From positions 558,001-622,000 of the forward strand of contig CAVPVQ010000028.1 in the NCBI GenBank assembly GCA_963709185.1: DNA of 64,000 nt. The letters run 5' to 3'. The stretch comes from Roseiarcus sp963709185. GTDB lineage: Bacteria > Pseudomonadota > Alphaproteobacteria > Rhizobiales > Beijerinckiaceae. Under the pieces are notes generated by a model. It searched no databases. It was not told the origin of the DNA and worked only from the letters and a program-made list of their open reading frames with translations. Shown here one piece after another: positions 27,049-36,633 of this stretch (positions are counted from its first letter, which is position 1; every line of letters begins with the position of its first letter). A program made the translations under genes and the position numbers.

Positions 27049-28420
27049 TCAGACGCCCGCGACCGAGGAGGCGCCGCCACGTCCGCTGGGATCCGCCGAC
27101 GCGACGAAGCGGGCGTCCGATTGATCGAGACGTCGGCGGATCTGAGTGACCACCAGCGAGTCGTCGGGGGCGCAGTTCTCGTAGGTCAAGGCCTCGCCCG
27201 CCTTGATCGGTTTCAACGCGCGCGCGCGCTCGGCGAGGCCGAGCGGAAGAGCCGCGCGATCGCGCGCGTCCGACCATGTCATCGCAAAGCCCCGGTAATC
27301 GTATTCGCCGATCTTGCCGAGCGTCTGGCCGGCGACAAGGTCGCGCTTGGCGAGCGCGACGCATTCGGCGACCGGTTGATCGGCGGGCTCGAGATCGGGC
27401 AAGCCGTTCTTGGCGGCCCTGATTGCGGACAGCGGAACTTCCAGGCTGGTCAGATGGTAGGGCCGGACGATGGCGAAGCACGGACCCGCTCCGACTTTCA
27501 GATCGATCATGCGTTCGAGCACGCGTGGATGCCGGGGTTTGACGATGCAGAACACGCCCGGCGCGACACCCTTGCCGATCGAATAGTCGACCACGCCGGA
27601 GTTTTCGAGAATTCCGCCGTCCTGCTTCGTGCAGAGCACCTGGGCAAGCTCGTCCCGTGTCGCCTTCGGCCCGTGCATGCCAGGAATATCCGGCTTGAGG
27701 CCCGTGGCGTTGGCGACCGCCACCATCTCGATCATCGTCTTGGAGCCGTCGACGAATTCGACCAGCATCCGCGCGTTCATGTTGCGCAGCCGCGCCTCTT
27801 CCTCGAAGGCGTCGGGGGTGGCGTCGAACTGAAGCGGGTTGTTCTTGCCCTTGCCGGCTGCGACGATCTCGAAACCCAGCGCCTGGGCGAAGCCGATCAA
27901 CTCCACCGTCGCCGCCGGCTCGTCGCCCGCCGCCCCGGTGTAGACAGACGCCCGCCTTGCGCGCTTCCTCCTTCAGGAAGCGACCGATCGTGATGTCGGC
28001 CTCGACATTCAGCATCACGATGTGTTTGCCGTTCTTCATCGCCTCCAGAGCGATCAGCGTGCCGACATTGGGGTTGCCCGTCGCGTCGATGACGACGTCG
28101 ATCCGACCGGACTCGCAGAGCGCCCGATAGTCTTCGGTGAGCGCAAGCTTCCCGCCTTCGATCGCCCGATCGATTTCTGAGGCGGTCGAGGCCGGGACGA
28201 TGTCGCCGGCGTCGCGGCCGGCCATCAGCGCCGCCTCGCGCGCCGCGTCGCCGCGAATCTCCGAAATCGCGCCGAGCCGAACCCCCGGCATCAGCGAAAG
28301 CTGAACGACGATGTCGGTGCCCATCTGCCCGGCGCCGGCAAGGCCGATTGTCAGAACGCCATGCGTTTTGGCGCGCGCACCGATTTCAGCGGCGAGGCCG
28401 ACACTAAAGATGGACGCCAA
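27049..28420 (-). pseudogene. COG4091-type NAD(P)-dependent oxidoreductase with SAF domain, single frameshift
   Basis: The N-terminal half (TTG at 28420) holds a Rossmann fold: VLTIGLAGAGQMGTDIVV, VIDATGNPNVG and GKHIVMLNVEADITIG. After RKAGV the frame is lost, and the protein continues in another frame as VYTGAAGDEPAATVELIGFAQ, AAGKGKNNPLQ, EFVDGSKTMIEMVAVAN, GVAPGVFCIVKPRHP and a C-terminal SAF-like domain (LKPIKAGEALTYENC). One extra base near 27945 (AGACAGACG) explains the break; repaired length is about 456 aa. The family is annotated as homoserine-dehydrogenase-like but its members' substrates vary. It leads the aco-like operon and may produce the substrate for the E1 enzyme; that is inference. 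Confidence 0.8.
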
Positions 28421-28480
28421 CGCTCCCCCCTTCCGCCGTTCGCCCGAACCAACGCGACGGCGCAGCCGAATTACGGAGGA

Positions 28481-28509
28481 AACCTAGTGTACTTTTGTTC
28501 TGTCGTCAA
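28481..28509 (-). promoter_or_regulatory. Candidate promoter for the COG4091-aco operon
   Basis: On the minus strand TTGACG (28509-28504) and TAGGTT (28486-28481) are 17 nt apart, placing transcription start about 55 nt before the TTG start at 28420. The surrounding DNA is locally AT-rich. The -35 is strong and the -10 weak. Confidence 0.4.
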
Positions 28510-28696
28510 ATCTTATGTTCATCTTGCGCTGCGATGCGCCGCCTGCCGCAGCCGCCGCGACGTTCTGGATATTTGCGCAGACAGAGGCCCGACGCGTATC
28601 TCGCTAGCGACGCCGGTCGCTCACGGCATCGGCCCAGTGCGATTGCGGGCCGACGATATCCTTGGTCGCAAATGGCGCGTGGCGCCGGCTCGCTCT

Positions 28697-29437
28697 TCAC
28701 CAGCGGTTCACCGGCAGGATGAACAACTGCGCCACCTGCATATGCGCCGGCTGCTCGAGGGCGAACAGGACGGAACGCGCCACGTCTTCCGGATCGAGGG
28801 CGATGCGCGCCTGCTCGAAATAGGCCGCCTCCAGCGTCCTGTCCCCCCGGTGCCTTCCCAGAATGATATTGGTGCGGGTCAATCCCGGCAGGATCTCGGT
28901 GACGCGGATCGCGGTTTCCGCAAGATCGGCGCGCAGCGCATCGGTGAAGGCGCGCACCCCCGCCTTGCTCGTGGTGTAGGCGGCGGTGTCTGGGACCAGC
29001 CGCAAGGCGCTGATCGAGCTCATATTGACGATATCGCCGGTCCCGTGCTCCAGCATCTGCGGGAGCACCGCGCGGGTCACGCGCATCATTCCGGTCAGAT
29101 TGGTGTCGATGATGCTGCTCCAGTCGTCCGCCGCGCCGCGCGCGAAATGCGTGCGTCCGCCGACGTCATGACCCGCGTTGTTGATCAGGACATCGATCGG
29201 GCGAAACGCCGCCGGGACCGATTCGAGCATGCCGTCGACGGCGGCGTCGTCGGTCACATCGAGCTTCAACGCGAAGGCCCCCGCGCCAAGCTCGGCCGCC
29301 AGCCGCTCCGCCGCCTCGGCGTCCCGGTCGGCCAGCACCACACTCGCTTCGCGCTCGACGAGCGCCGTGGCGATCGCCTTGCCGATGCCGCTCGCGGCGC
29401 CGGTGACCACGGCCTTCCTGCCCGCCAACGCGCCCAT
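28697..29437 (-). CDS. Short-chain dehydrogenase/reductase (SDR)
   Basis: A 246-residue classical SDR: TGAASGIGKAIA for NAD(P), INNAGHDVGG, NMSSISAL with the catalytic Ser, AAYTTSKAGVRAF with Tyr and Lys, and EILPGLTRTNI. The downstream tail VFALEQPAHMQVAQLFILPVN is typical of the YdfG/serine 3-dehydrogenase-like group that reduces or oxidises 3-hydroxy acids and aldehydes. ATG at 29437 fits the family; the frame continues open upstream but is not family-like. It is 276 nt upstream of the COG4091 gene on the same strand and faces the second ABC cluster. Confidence 0.88.
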   Translation of the reverse strand: MGALAGRKAVVTGAASGIGKAIATALVEREASVVLADRDAEAAERLAAELGAGAFALKLDVTDDAAVDGMLESVPAAFRPIDVLINNAGHDVGGRTHFARGAADDWSSIIDTNLTGMMRVTRAVLPQMLEHGTGDIVNMSSISALRLVPDTAAYTTSKAGVRAFTDALRADLAETAIRVTEILPGLTRTNIILGRHRGDRTLEAAYFEQARIALDPEDVARSVLFALEQPAHMQVAQLFILPVNRW

Positions 29438-29649
29438 ACGAAGCCTCCCATGCAATCCGCCAGGTCCCCCCGCCCTGACCCGGCCGCTTGCCTGTCGAAT
29501 GCTACGCCGAACGGTCGGGCGGCGGAAAATCATAGCTGTTATTCGAGAGAAAGCGCTATGCAGCCACGCGTCATGCGACAATTCTGGCAATCGGCTGGAG
29601 CCGCCGACCAGGCAAACGCAGAACCGCGTGGCGCGAGGGAGGGGAGCGC

Positions 29650-30663
29650 ATGGCGGGTGGAAAGCTGATGGGCGTCGTCGACCCGCGCAAGATCAGGGTC
29701 ACACAGGAGGGCGTCGTCTTCGTCCTCGCCGGAGCGCTTTTCATTGTGTTCGCGCTGGCGCTGCCCAATTTCCTGGCGCCGGGCAACCTCATTGCGCTGG
29801 TCCGCAGCGTCTCCATTCTTGGCATACTCGGCCTCGGGATGGGCCTCGTGGTGATCGGGCGCGGCATCGACCTCGCCATGGTCGCGACCATGGTCGTGGC
29901 GGTTTCCTGGGTCCTCTCGATGACGACGCACGGCAATATTCCGCTTGGCTGGGCGCTGCTGCTCGGCGGGCTGTTCGTCGTTGGGGTGGGTCTCGTCAAC
30001 GGCGTCCTGATCGCCTATGCGGTGGTGCCGGCGATTTTCGCGACGCTGGCGACCGGCCTTGTGGTCTACGGCGTCGGCCGGGCATGGCTGTTCGACGTCG
30101 ATGTCCAGAACACGCCGAACGACTCGCCATTCTTCCAGGAACTCGGCAGGGGTTCGGTGGTCGGGGCGCCGGTGTCGATCATCGCCTTCGGCGTTCTGGC
30201 GCTGGTCACCTGGGCGGCGCTGCGCTGGACGCGCTTTGGCCGTTACATTTACGCTTCGGGCGACAATCCGGCCGCCGCGCGCAACGCCGGCGTCCCGGTG
30301 CGGCCGCTGATCGTCGCAGAATATGTGATCACCGCGCTGATCGCCTATGGCGCCGGCCTGGTGATGGCGGCCGCGTCTTCCGGCATGAGCACGCGGGTGT
30401 ACAACTCCACGATGATCTACGACGTGCTGCTCGTCGTGGTGCTCGGCGGCATCGGGCTCAGCGGCGGACGCGGCGGCGTGCGCAACGTGCTGGTCGGCAC
30501 CTTGCTGATCGGCATTCTCCTCGACGGGATGACGATCCTGAACGTTCCCTACATCCAGCAAAATCTGATCAAGAGCCTGATCCTTCTCGCGGCGATCACT
30601 ATCGACAGCTTTCTCAATCCGCGCGACGAACAGACCGCGCAACAAGAGCAGGGCGACATTTAG
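29650..30663 (+). CDS. Sugar/polyol ABC transporter permease
   Basis: A 337-residue inner-membrane permease of the ribose/erythritol importer class, with about nine membrane segments. It shows LGMGLVVIGRGIDLAMVA, GRYIYASGDNPAAARNAG (the ATPase-coupling loop) and VVVLGGIGLSGGRGGVRNVL. A strong GGGAGGGGAG site precedes the ATG. It opens a plus-strand unit with a binding protein, a permease-propeller fusion, a second propeller protein and an ATPase, all closely spaced. Confidence 0.9.
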   Translation: MAGGKLMGVVDPRKIRVTQEGVVFVLAGALFIVFALALPNFLAPGNLIALVRSVSILGILGLGMGLVVIGRGIDLAMVATMVVAVSWVLSMTTHGNIPLGWALLLGGLFVVGVGLVNGVLIAYAVVPAIFATLATGLVVYGVGRAWLFDVDVQNTPNDSPFFQELGRGSVVGAPVSIIAFGVLALVTWAALRWTRFGRYIYASGDNPAAARNAGVPVRPLIVAEYVITALIAYGAGLVMAAASSGMSTRVYNSTMIYDVLLVVVLGGIGLSGGRGGVRNVLVGTLLIGILLDGMTILNVPYIQQNLIKSLILLAAITIDSFLNPRDEQTAQQEQGDI

Positions 30664-30701
30664 CGTTTTTTCATCCAAGCATCTGCAAACGGGAGGAAAT
30701 C

Positions 30702-31712
30702 GTGAGATTAAAAGCACTGTTGATGTTGGCGTTCGGGCTGGCCATTGCGGCGACCGGCGCTTCGGCGGACGAGAAGGGCCTCGATAACCACGCCAAGCTC
30801 GGTCCTTACTATGACGGCCTCAAAGGCAAGAAGGTGCTCTTCGTGCCATTGGCGATGGGCTTCGATCTGACCGAGGGATGGGCGGCGATCATGCGCCGAC
30901 AGGCAAAGGACCTCGGCTACAGCTTCGATATTCGCGACCCGAACTGGAGCACCGACGCCGGCACCCGCGCCATCACCGCCGCCATCTCGGAAAAACCGGA
31001 CCTGTTGATCGTCCACAACCCCGACCTGCAGTCCTACGCGCGGCTCGAGCAGCGCGCCGTGGCGGCCGGCATCAAAGTGCTGCAGGTCAACCTCGAGACC
31101 GTCAATCCGACCGACTATTACGTCGGCGCGGACTGGGTGAAGGTCGGGCTGATCGAAGCTCAGGCGCTGGTCGATCATTGCGGCAAGGGATCGGGCAAGT
31201 CCGGCAAGGTGGCGATTCTCGAGGGACAGCCGACCGCCGCTTCAAATCTCTATGAACTTTACGCCTACTATCACGTGTTCGCCGACCATCCGGAGATCCA
31301 GGTGGTGGCGGACCAGGCGGCGACCTATGACCCGGCCAAGGCGCGTGCGATCACCGAGACGGTCCTTCAGCAACATCCAGACCTCTGCGGCATCGTCGGC
31401 AACTGGGACAATCAGGATGTCGGCGCCGGCGCGGCGGTGCAGGCGGCGGGCAAAAGCGGCCAGGTCTTCATCGTCACTTCAGGCGGCGGGAGCGAAACCG
31501 GTTGCGACAACGTCCGCAAGGGTCTGCTGAGCGAGATTGTCAGCTATGACGTGCCGTTGCAGGGCGATTCGCTCAACCAGGCGATCGTCGAACTCCTCCT
31601 GTCGCCCGCCAAGGCCGGAGAAATCAAGGCGACATACTTCACACCGCTTACGCTCCAGACAAAAGACACCATCAACCCGCACCAATGCTGGACTCTCGAC
31701 CAGCTCAAGTGA
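30702..31712 (+). CDS. Sugar/polyol ABC transporter substrate-binding protein
   Basis: A 336-residue periplasmic binding protein, started by GTG after a perfect GGGAGGAAA site. The signal peptide ends ATGASA (cleavage near residue 22). The mature protein is a type I periplasmic binding fold: KKVLFVPLAMGFDLTEGW, DPNWSTDAGTRAITAAI, LLIVHNPDLQSY, VNLETVNPTDYYVGADW, GIVGNWDNQDVGAGAAV and FIVTSGGGSETGC. The two-lobed ligand pocket has several Asn, Asp and Trp, as usual for sugars and polyols. It serves the permease at 29650 and the fusion permease that follows 41 nt later. Confidence 0.9.
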   Translation: MRLKALLMLAFGLAIAATGASADEKGLDNHAKLGPYYDGLKGKKVLFVPLAMGFDLTEGWAAIMRRQAKDLGYSFDIRDPNWSTDAGTRAITAAISEKPDLLIVHNPDLQSYARLEQRAVAAGIKVLQVNLETVNPTDYYVGADWVKVGLIEAQALVDHCGKGSGKSGKVAILEGQPTAASNLYELYAYYHVFADHPEIQVVADQAATYDPAKARAITETVLQQHPDLCGIVGNWDNQDVGAGAAVQAAGKSGQVFIVTSGGGSETGCDNVRKGLLSEIVSYDVPLQGDSLNQAIVELLLSPAKAGEIKATYFTPLTLQTKDTINPHQCWTLDQLK

Positions 31713-31753
31713 GGGACGCCGATTGGCGGCCGAACGGAAAGCGGCGATTTACG

Positions 31754-33874
31754 ATGCAAGGCGGCGATGTTCTGACGCGGCTGCGATACCGGTATCTCCC
31801 CGATCATCTGATCGGGGAGATTCTCACCAAGCGGTGGATCGACAACGCGATCCCGTTTCTGACCCTGATCATCGTCGGCGCGGTGTTCGGGCTGTTGATC
31901 CCCGGTTTCTTCTCCGCCAATGCGCTGGGCGATCTCGGCCGACAATTCGCCGAGTTCGGGCTGATCGTGCTCGGCCTGACCATCGTGATGATTTCCGGCG
32001 GCATCGACCTGTCCGTCGCCTCAGTCTTCACCCTGTCGGTTCTGCTGTCGCTGATCTGCGTCAACATCGAGGGCTGGCCGGTGGGGCTGGCCGCCGTCGC
32101 GGTGCTGGCGCTGGGCGCGGTCTGCGGCGCCGTCAATGGCTATCTGATCGGCTACCTCCGGCTGCGGGCGTTCCTCACCACCCTGGTGACGCTGATCATC
32201 TTTCGCTCGATTTACGACATCGTCTTCCTCAAAATGTCGACGGCGATCATTTCGAGCATCTCCGATTCCGATCTGTGGCTCTACATCGGCACCGGCTCTA
32301 TCCTCGGCGTCCCTTTTTCGCTCGTCGTCACCGCGGTGATTGCGATCGCCTGGCACATCGTGCTGTCGCGGATGCGGCCGGGCTGGCGGCTGACCGCGGT
32401 CGGCGGCGCGCGACGGTCGGCCTACAACGCCGGCATCAAGGTCCGCCGCACGATTTTCCTCGCCTACGTCTGGTCCTCGCTCCTCAGCGCGCTGGCCGGC
32501 TTCCTGTTCGCCGCGCGCATCGGCAGCACCGGGGCTGACACCGGCGTTGGCCTCGAGGTCTCGGCGCTGACCGCGGCGGTGCTCGGCGGCAATTCGCTCG
32601 GCGGCGGTCGCGGCTCGGTCGCCAAGGCGGTGATGGGCGCGCTCCTCGTGCTGATCATCACCGACGGCCTGACCAATTTCGGCGTCTCGGGTCCGGTGAA
32701 CTCGACGGTGCTCGGCTGCGTGCTGATCGCCGCCGTCTTCGTCGACATGCGCTGGCTCAGGAACCGCCACAAATGGCTGTCCAAGGTCTACGTGTCGCCG
32801 GCTTATCTGACGCTGCCGTCGCCGCCATCGGCCTACGAGGCCGGTTCGCCCTACGTGCTCAACAACAAGCTGCGATCGGTCGAGATCATCGGCCTCGGCC
32901 AGATCGAGGGGCCCGAGGACATCATCCTCGACCGTGACGACAACCTCTATTGCGGCACCCGCCACGGCGATATCGTGCGTTTCTTCGGCCCCGATCACCA
33001 GCGGCACGAAGTCTTCGCCCATATCGGCGGGCATCCGCTGGGCATGGCGTTCGATCGTCAGGACAACCTGCTGGTCTGCATCGGCGGCATGGGGCTCTAC
33101 GCGGTCGCGCCCGACAAAACGGTGACCAAGCTGACCGACGAGACCAATCGCAGCGTATTCTCGGTGGTCGACGATTCGCGGTTGCGCCTCGCCGACGATC
33201 TCGACGTGGCGCCGGACGGGCGGATCTACTTCAGCGAAGCGACGGTGCGCTACGAACAGGAGGAATGGGCGACCGACGCACTGGAGAGTCGCGGCAACGG
33301 CCGCATCATCTGCTACGATCCGCGCAGCGGCGTGACCCGCACCGTCATCCACAAGCTCGTCTTCGCCAACGGGGTGTGCATGTCGAACGACGGCTGTTCG
33401 TTCTTCTTTGCGGAGAGCTGGACCTGCTCGATCAGCCGCTATTATTTCGCCGGCCCGAAACAGGGGCGCGTCGAGCCGTTGATCGCCAATCTCCCCGGCT
33501 ATCCCGACAACATCAATCGCGCGTCCGACGGCAACTACTGGGCGGCGCTGCTCGGCATGAGGACGCCGGCCCTCGACCTCGCGCTGACCATGCCGGGGTT
33601 TCGCCGCCGGATGGCCAAACGCGTCGCGCCGGAACTCTGGCTCTATCCGAACATCAACACTGGTTGCGTGATCAAGTTCGACGAGAGCGGGCGCATTCTC
33701 GAGAGCCTGTGGGATCTCGGCGGCGAGAACCATCCGATGATTACTTCGATGCGCGAGCACAAGGGCTATCTCTATCTTGGCGGCGTCTCGAACAATCGCA
33801 TCGGTCGCTACAAGATCGCCGGCGCCGATCCGAACTGGGCGGCGCAGGACGGCTATTGGGGGCGTCCGTCATGA
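31754..33874 (+). CDS. ABC transporter permease fused to a strictosidine-synthase/SMP-30-like beta-propeller
   Basis: A 706-residue fusion. Residues 1-335 are a ribose-class permease (LTIVMISGGIDLSVASVF, AVLGGNSLGGGRGSVAKAVMGAL, about nine membrane segments). From about 345 a soluble six-bladed-propeller enzyme domain follows: GPEDIILDRDDNLYCGT, HPLGMAFDRQDNLLVCI, ADDLDVAPDGRIYFSEAT, KLVFANGVCMSNDG, FFAESWTCSISRYYF, GYPDNINRASDGNYWAALLG. These match strictosidine-synthase-like and SMP-30/gluconolactonase-type proteins. The permease C-terminus of this class is cytoplasmic, so the propeller should face the cytosol, where it could hydrolyse a lactone or similar bond as the substrate enters. I chose ATG 31754; an upstream ATG at 31685 overlaps the binding-protein gene. 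The frame is intact, so the fusion is real in this sequence. Confidence 0.88.
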   Translation: MQGGDVLTRLRYRYLPDHLIGEILTKRWIDNAIPFLTLIIVGAVFGLLIPGFFSANALGDLGRQFAEFGLIVLGLTIVMISGGIDLSVASVFTLSVLLSLICVNIEGWPVGLAAVAVLALGAVCGAVNGYLIGYLRLRAFLTTLVTLIIFRSIYDIVFLKMSTAIISSISDSDLWLYIGTGSILGVPFSLVVTAVIAIAWHIVLSRMRPGWRLTAVGGARRSAYNAGIKVRRTIFLAYVWSSLLSALAGFLFAARIGSTGADTGVGLEVSALTAAVLGGNSLGGGRGSVAKAVMGALLVLIITDGLTNFGVSGPVNSTVLGCVLIAAVFVDMRWLRNRHKWLSKVYVSPAYLTLPSPPSAYEAGSPYVLNNKLRSVEIIGLGQIEGPEDIILDRDDNLYCGTRHGDIVRFFGPDHQRHEVFAHIGGHPLGMAFDRQDNLLVCIGGMGLYAVAPDKTVTKLTDETNRSVFSVVDDSRLRLADDLDVAPDGRIYFSEATVRYEQEEWATDALESRGNGRIICYDPRSGVTRTVIHKLVFANGVCMSNDGCSFFFAESWTCSISRYYFAGPKQGRVEPLIANLPGYPDNINRASDGNYWAALLGMRTPALDLALTMPGFRRRMAKRVAPELWLYPNINTGCVIKFDESGRILESLWDLGGENHPMITSMREHKGYLYLGGVSNNRIGRYKIAGADPNWAAQDGYWGRPS

Positions 33875-34995
33875 TCGCGACTCTGAGGCGCGCCTATGCC
33901 GCGTTTCGCGGCTTCGACGACGAGACCGGTTCGGTTCCGATGATGGACGGGCCGCTGCGGCCGAACGCCCGGCTCGACGCCGCGCCGGTGGCGCTGACGC
34001 TGCCCGACGTCGACAATCTGGCGGTTTGGCGGGACGGCCTGCTGTGCTCAAGCGGGTCGGAGACGCTGCGGCTGACGCGGTCGAAGGATTCGCTATCGAT
34101 CGCCGAGCATCGCAAGTTCGAGGCGCCGGTGAGCTGCCTGGCGGCCGAGCCTAGCGGCGGTCTCGCGGTGGGGCTGGACGGGAAGGGAATCCTGGTCGCC
34201 GAGGGTCCGCACGCGGGGCGCCGGATCGATGAAGCCGGCGGCCGGCCCCTGATCTGCCCGACCTCGGCGCTTTTCGAGGGACCGGATCGTCTGATTGTCG
34301 CCAGCGGCTCGGCGCATGTCGCAGCCGCCGACTGGAAGCGCGATTTGATGGAGCGTGGAGAGAGCGGCAGCCTGTGGAGGATCGACCTCACACGGAGCGA
34401 AGCGCCCCCGGAGCGTCTGGCCGAAGGTCTCGCCTATCCATCCGGCCTTACGCGCGCGCCCGGTGGAGAACTGTTCGCATCGGAGGCCTGGCGCCATCGC
34501 GTCGTGAAAATCGACGGCGCGCGGCGCGCGGCGCCCCTGGCGCTCATCGCCGATCTGCCGGCCTATCCCGGCCGGATCGCCGCCGCGCGGGACGGCGGGT
34601 TCTGGCTTGCTCTGTTCGCGCCGCGCAACCAGCTCGTTGAGTTCGTGCTGCGCGAACCCCAGTACCGCCGGCGGATGATCGACAACGTCGATCCGGCCTA
34701 TTGGATCGCGCCCGCGCTGTCGAGCGGCGCGAGCTTCCTCGAGCCGATCCAGGGCGGCGCGCGCAAGAAGCTCAACATGCTGAAGCCGTGGTCGCCGAGC
34801 TGGTCCTACGGTCTGGTGGCGCGCTGCGACTCCGCCATGCGACCGCACGTCAGTTTCCACAGCCGCGCCGATGGCCGGGTGCATGGCGTCACGTCTTGTT
34901 GTGAACTGGACGGCGCGCTCTACGCGGCGGCCAAGGGCTCCGGAGTCATTGTCGCGATCGACGTCGCCGAAACGGACGGAGGGATCGCGGCGTGA
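33871..34995 (+). CDS. Strictosidine-synthase/SMP-30-like beta-propeller protein
   Basis: A 374-residue cytosolic propeller protein (no signal peptide) that is a diverged paralogue of the C-terminal domain of the preceding fusion. Shared features include a YPSGLTRAPGGELFASEAW blade, LPAYPGRIAAARDGGFWLALF (compare GYPDNINRASDGNYWAALLG) and the same extra segment with R-R-R-M after the blade (PQYRRRMIDNVDP). The metal-ligand Asn/Asp positions of SMP-30 lactonases are only partly conserved (the PDN of the fusion is PGR here), so activity may differ or be lost. It overlaps its neighbours by 4 nt on both sides (ATGA, GTGA), so it is made together with the transporter. Confidence 0.8.
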   Translation: MIATLRRAYAAFRGFDDETGSVPMMDGPLRPNARLDAAPVALTLPDVDNLAVWRDGLLCSSGSETLRLTRSKDSLSIAEHRKFEAPVSCLAAEPSGGLAVGLDGKGILVAEGPHAGRRIDEAGGRPLICPTSALFEGPDRLIVASGSAHVAAADWKRDLMERGESGSLWRIDLTRSEAPPERLAEGLAYPSGLTRAPGGELFASEAWRHRVVKIDGARRAAPLALIADLPAYPGRIAAARDGGFWLALFAPRNQLVEFVLREPQYRRRMIDNVDPAYWIAPALSSGASFLEPIQGGARKKLNMLKPWSPSWSYGLVARCDSAMRPHVSFHSRADGRVHGVTSCCELDGALYAAAKGSGVIVAIDVAETDGGIAA

Positions 34996-36489
34996 GCACG
35001 ATTCTCGAATTCCAGCGCGCCACCAAGGCGTTCCGCGGCGTTCCGGCGATCAAGAACATCGACTTCACCCTTCGAAAGGGCGAGATTCACGCGATCGTCG
35101 GCGAGAACGGCGCCGGCAAGTCGACGCTGATGAAAGTGCTCGCCGGCGTCTACGAACTGACTTCCGGCGCGCTGCTGTTCGAGGGCGCGCCGCTCGTCAT
35201 GAAATCGCCGGCCGATGCGATCCGTCACGGCGTGGCCATGGTCTTCCAGGAGACCAATCTCGTTCCCTCGATGACGGTCGCCCAGAATATCTACCTCGGC
35301 GAAGAAAAGCTGTTCAATCGGCTGCGCGGTCTCTACATCCAGGCGCAGCGCTTTCTGCTGTCGCTGAATTTCTACGTCGATCCGATGGCGCTGGTCTCCT
35401 CGCTCGGCGCCGGCAAGAAACAATTGGTCGAGATCGCCCGCGCCGTGCATCGCCATGCCCGGGTGCTGATTTTCGACGAGCCGACGGCGGCGCTGACGCC
35501 GGAGGAAAAGTTTCATTTCTTCAACCTGATCCGCCGGTTTCAGGCCGAGGGCATCTCGATCATCTTCATCAGCCACGCCCTCGAAGAGGCGTTGACCCTT
35601 TCCGACCGCATCACGGTGCTGCGCGACGGCGAAGTCGCGGCGACCGACGACACCCGCAACTTCGATCGCGAGCGGCTCGTCCAGGCGATGGTCGGCCGAA
35701 GCCTATCGACGCATCTCTATGGGCCGGCAGGCGGCAGGAAGGCGCGGACCTACGGCGAGGAAGTGCTCAGCGTGCGCAACCTGTCGATGGGCGGCCTTGT
35801 GCGCAACACGGCATTCTCGATTTTCGCCGGCCAGGTGACCGGCCTGTTCGGTCTGGTCGGCGCCGGACGCACCGAGACCATGAAGATCGTCGGCGGCGTG
35901 TTGAAGCGCGACTTCTTTCACGGCGGGGAGGTTCGCTTCCGGTCGCGCGCGGTCCGCTATCGCACGCCTCGCCCCGCCGTGCTCGACGGGATCGTCTATG
36001 TGACGGAGGACCGGAAAGTCGAGGGCTTTTTCGAAAGCATGTCGATCGCCGAGAACATCCAGTTGGGACGTCTGACCATGGGAGCCAATCCGGTGACCTT
36101 GGTCACATTGACCGAGGCGCGGCGACTCGCAAAAGACTGGACCGAGCGGCTCGGCGTGCGGGCCATCGATCCCGGCGCGCGGGTCATCGAGCTCTCCGGC
36201 GGCAACCAGCAGAAGGTTGTGATCGCAAAGTCGATGATTCAAACAGCCGACGCTGGTCATTTTCGACGAGCCCACGCGAGGCGTCGATGTCGGCGCGATC
36301 GTCGAGATCCACCGCTTCATCAACCAGCTCGCCGAAGACGGCGTCGCGGTCGTGGTGATCTCCTCCTACATGCCGGAAATCCTCGCGCTGTCCGATCGCA
36401 TCCTGGTGGCGCGGCAGGGCCGGATCGTCGAGGAGATGGACATCGCCGAGGCGAGCGAGGCCAAGATCATGTACGCCGCCGTTCACTGA
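34992..36489 (+). CDS. Sugar/polyol ABC transporter ATP-binding protein, frameshifted near the second Walker B
   Basis: A two-domain importer ATPase. Domain 1: Walker A GENGAGKST, FQETNLVPSM, signature-like SSLGAGKKQLVEIA, Walker B VLIFDEPTAAL. Domain 2: GLVGAGRTETMKI and LSGGNQQKVVIAKSM. After SMIQ the frame changes: VIFDEPTRGVDVGAIVEIHRF, ISSYMPEILALSDRI and the C-terminus ending AAVH lie in the next frame, with the stop at 36487. One extra A in the AAA run at 36241-36243 accounts for it; repaired length about 499 aa, normal. Read literally, translation leaves the frame just before the second Walker B. GTG start overlaps the propeller gene. Confidence 0.88.
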
Positions 36490-36633
36490 GACGCCGCTTT
36501 TCGGCTGTCCCGCGTGCGCCGCTCCCGACGCCGGGTCGGCGCCCTCTCTACCGATCGACGCGCTCATTTGATTTGCGCGCGGCGCCGCGCGATGATGGCG
36601 TCTTGGCGCCGAGGTCGGAAGGGGACATGCGCT

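Noticed and set aside
25966..27993. 675-codon open frame on the plus strand
   Set aside because: Antisense to the clear E1 alpha gene and the COG4091 gene, with shadow-type composition and no domain signatures.
27049..28420. Calling the COG4091 protein a homoserine dehydrogenase
   Set aside because: The C-terminal SAF-like domain and the catabolic neighbourhood do not fit threonine or methionine synthesis, and the family label is only historical.
32021..33760. 579-codon open frame on the minus strand
   Set aside because: Antisense to the permease-propeller fusion, which has convincing membrane segments and propeller motifs.
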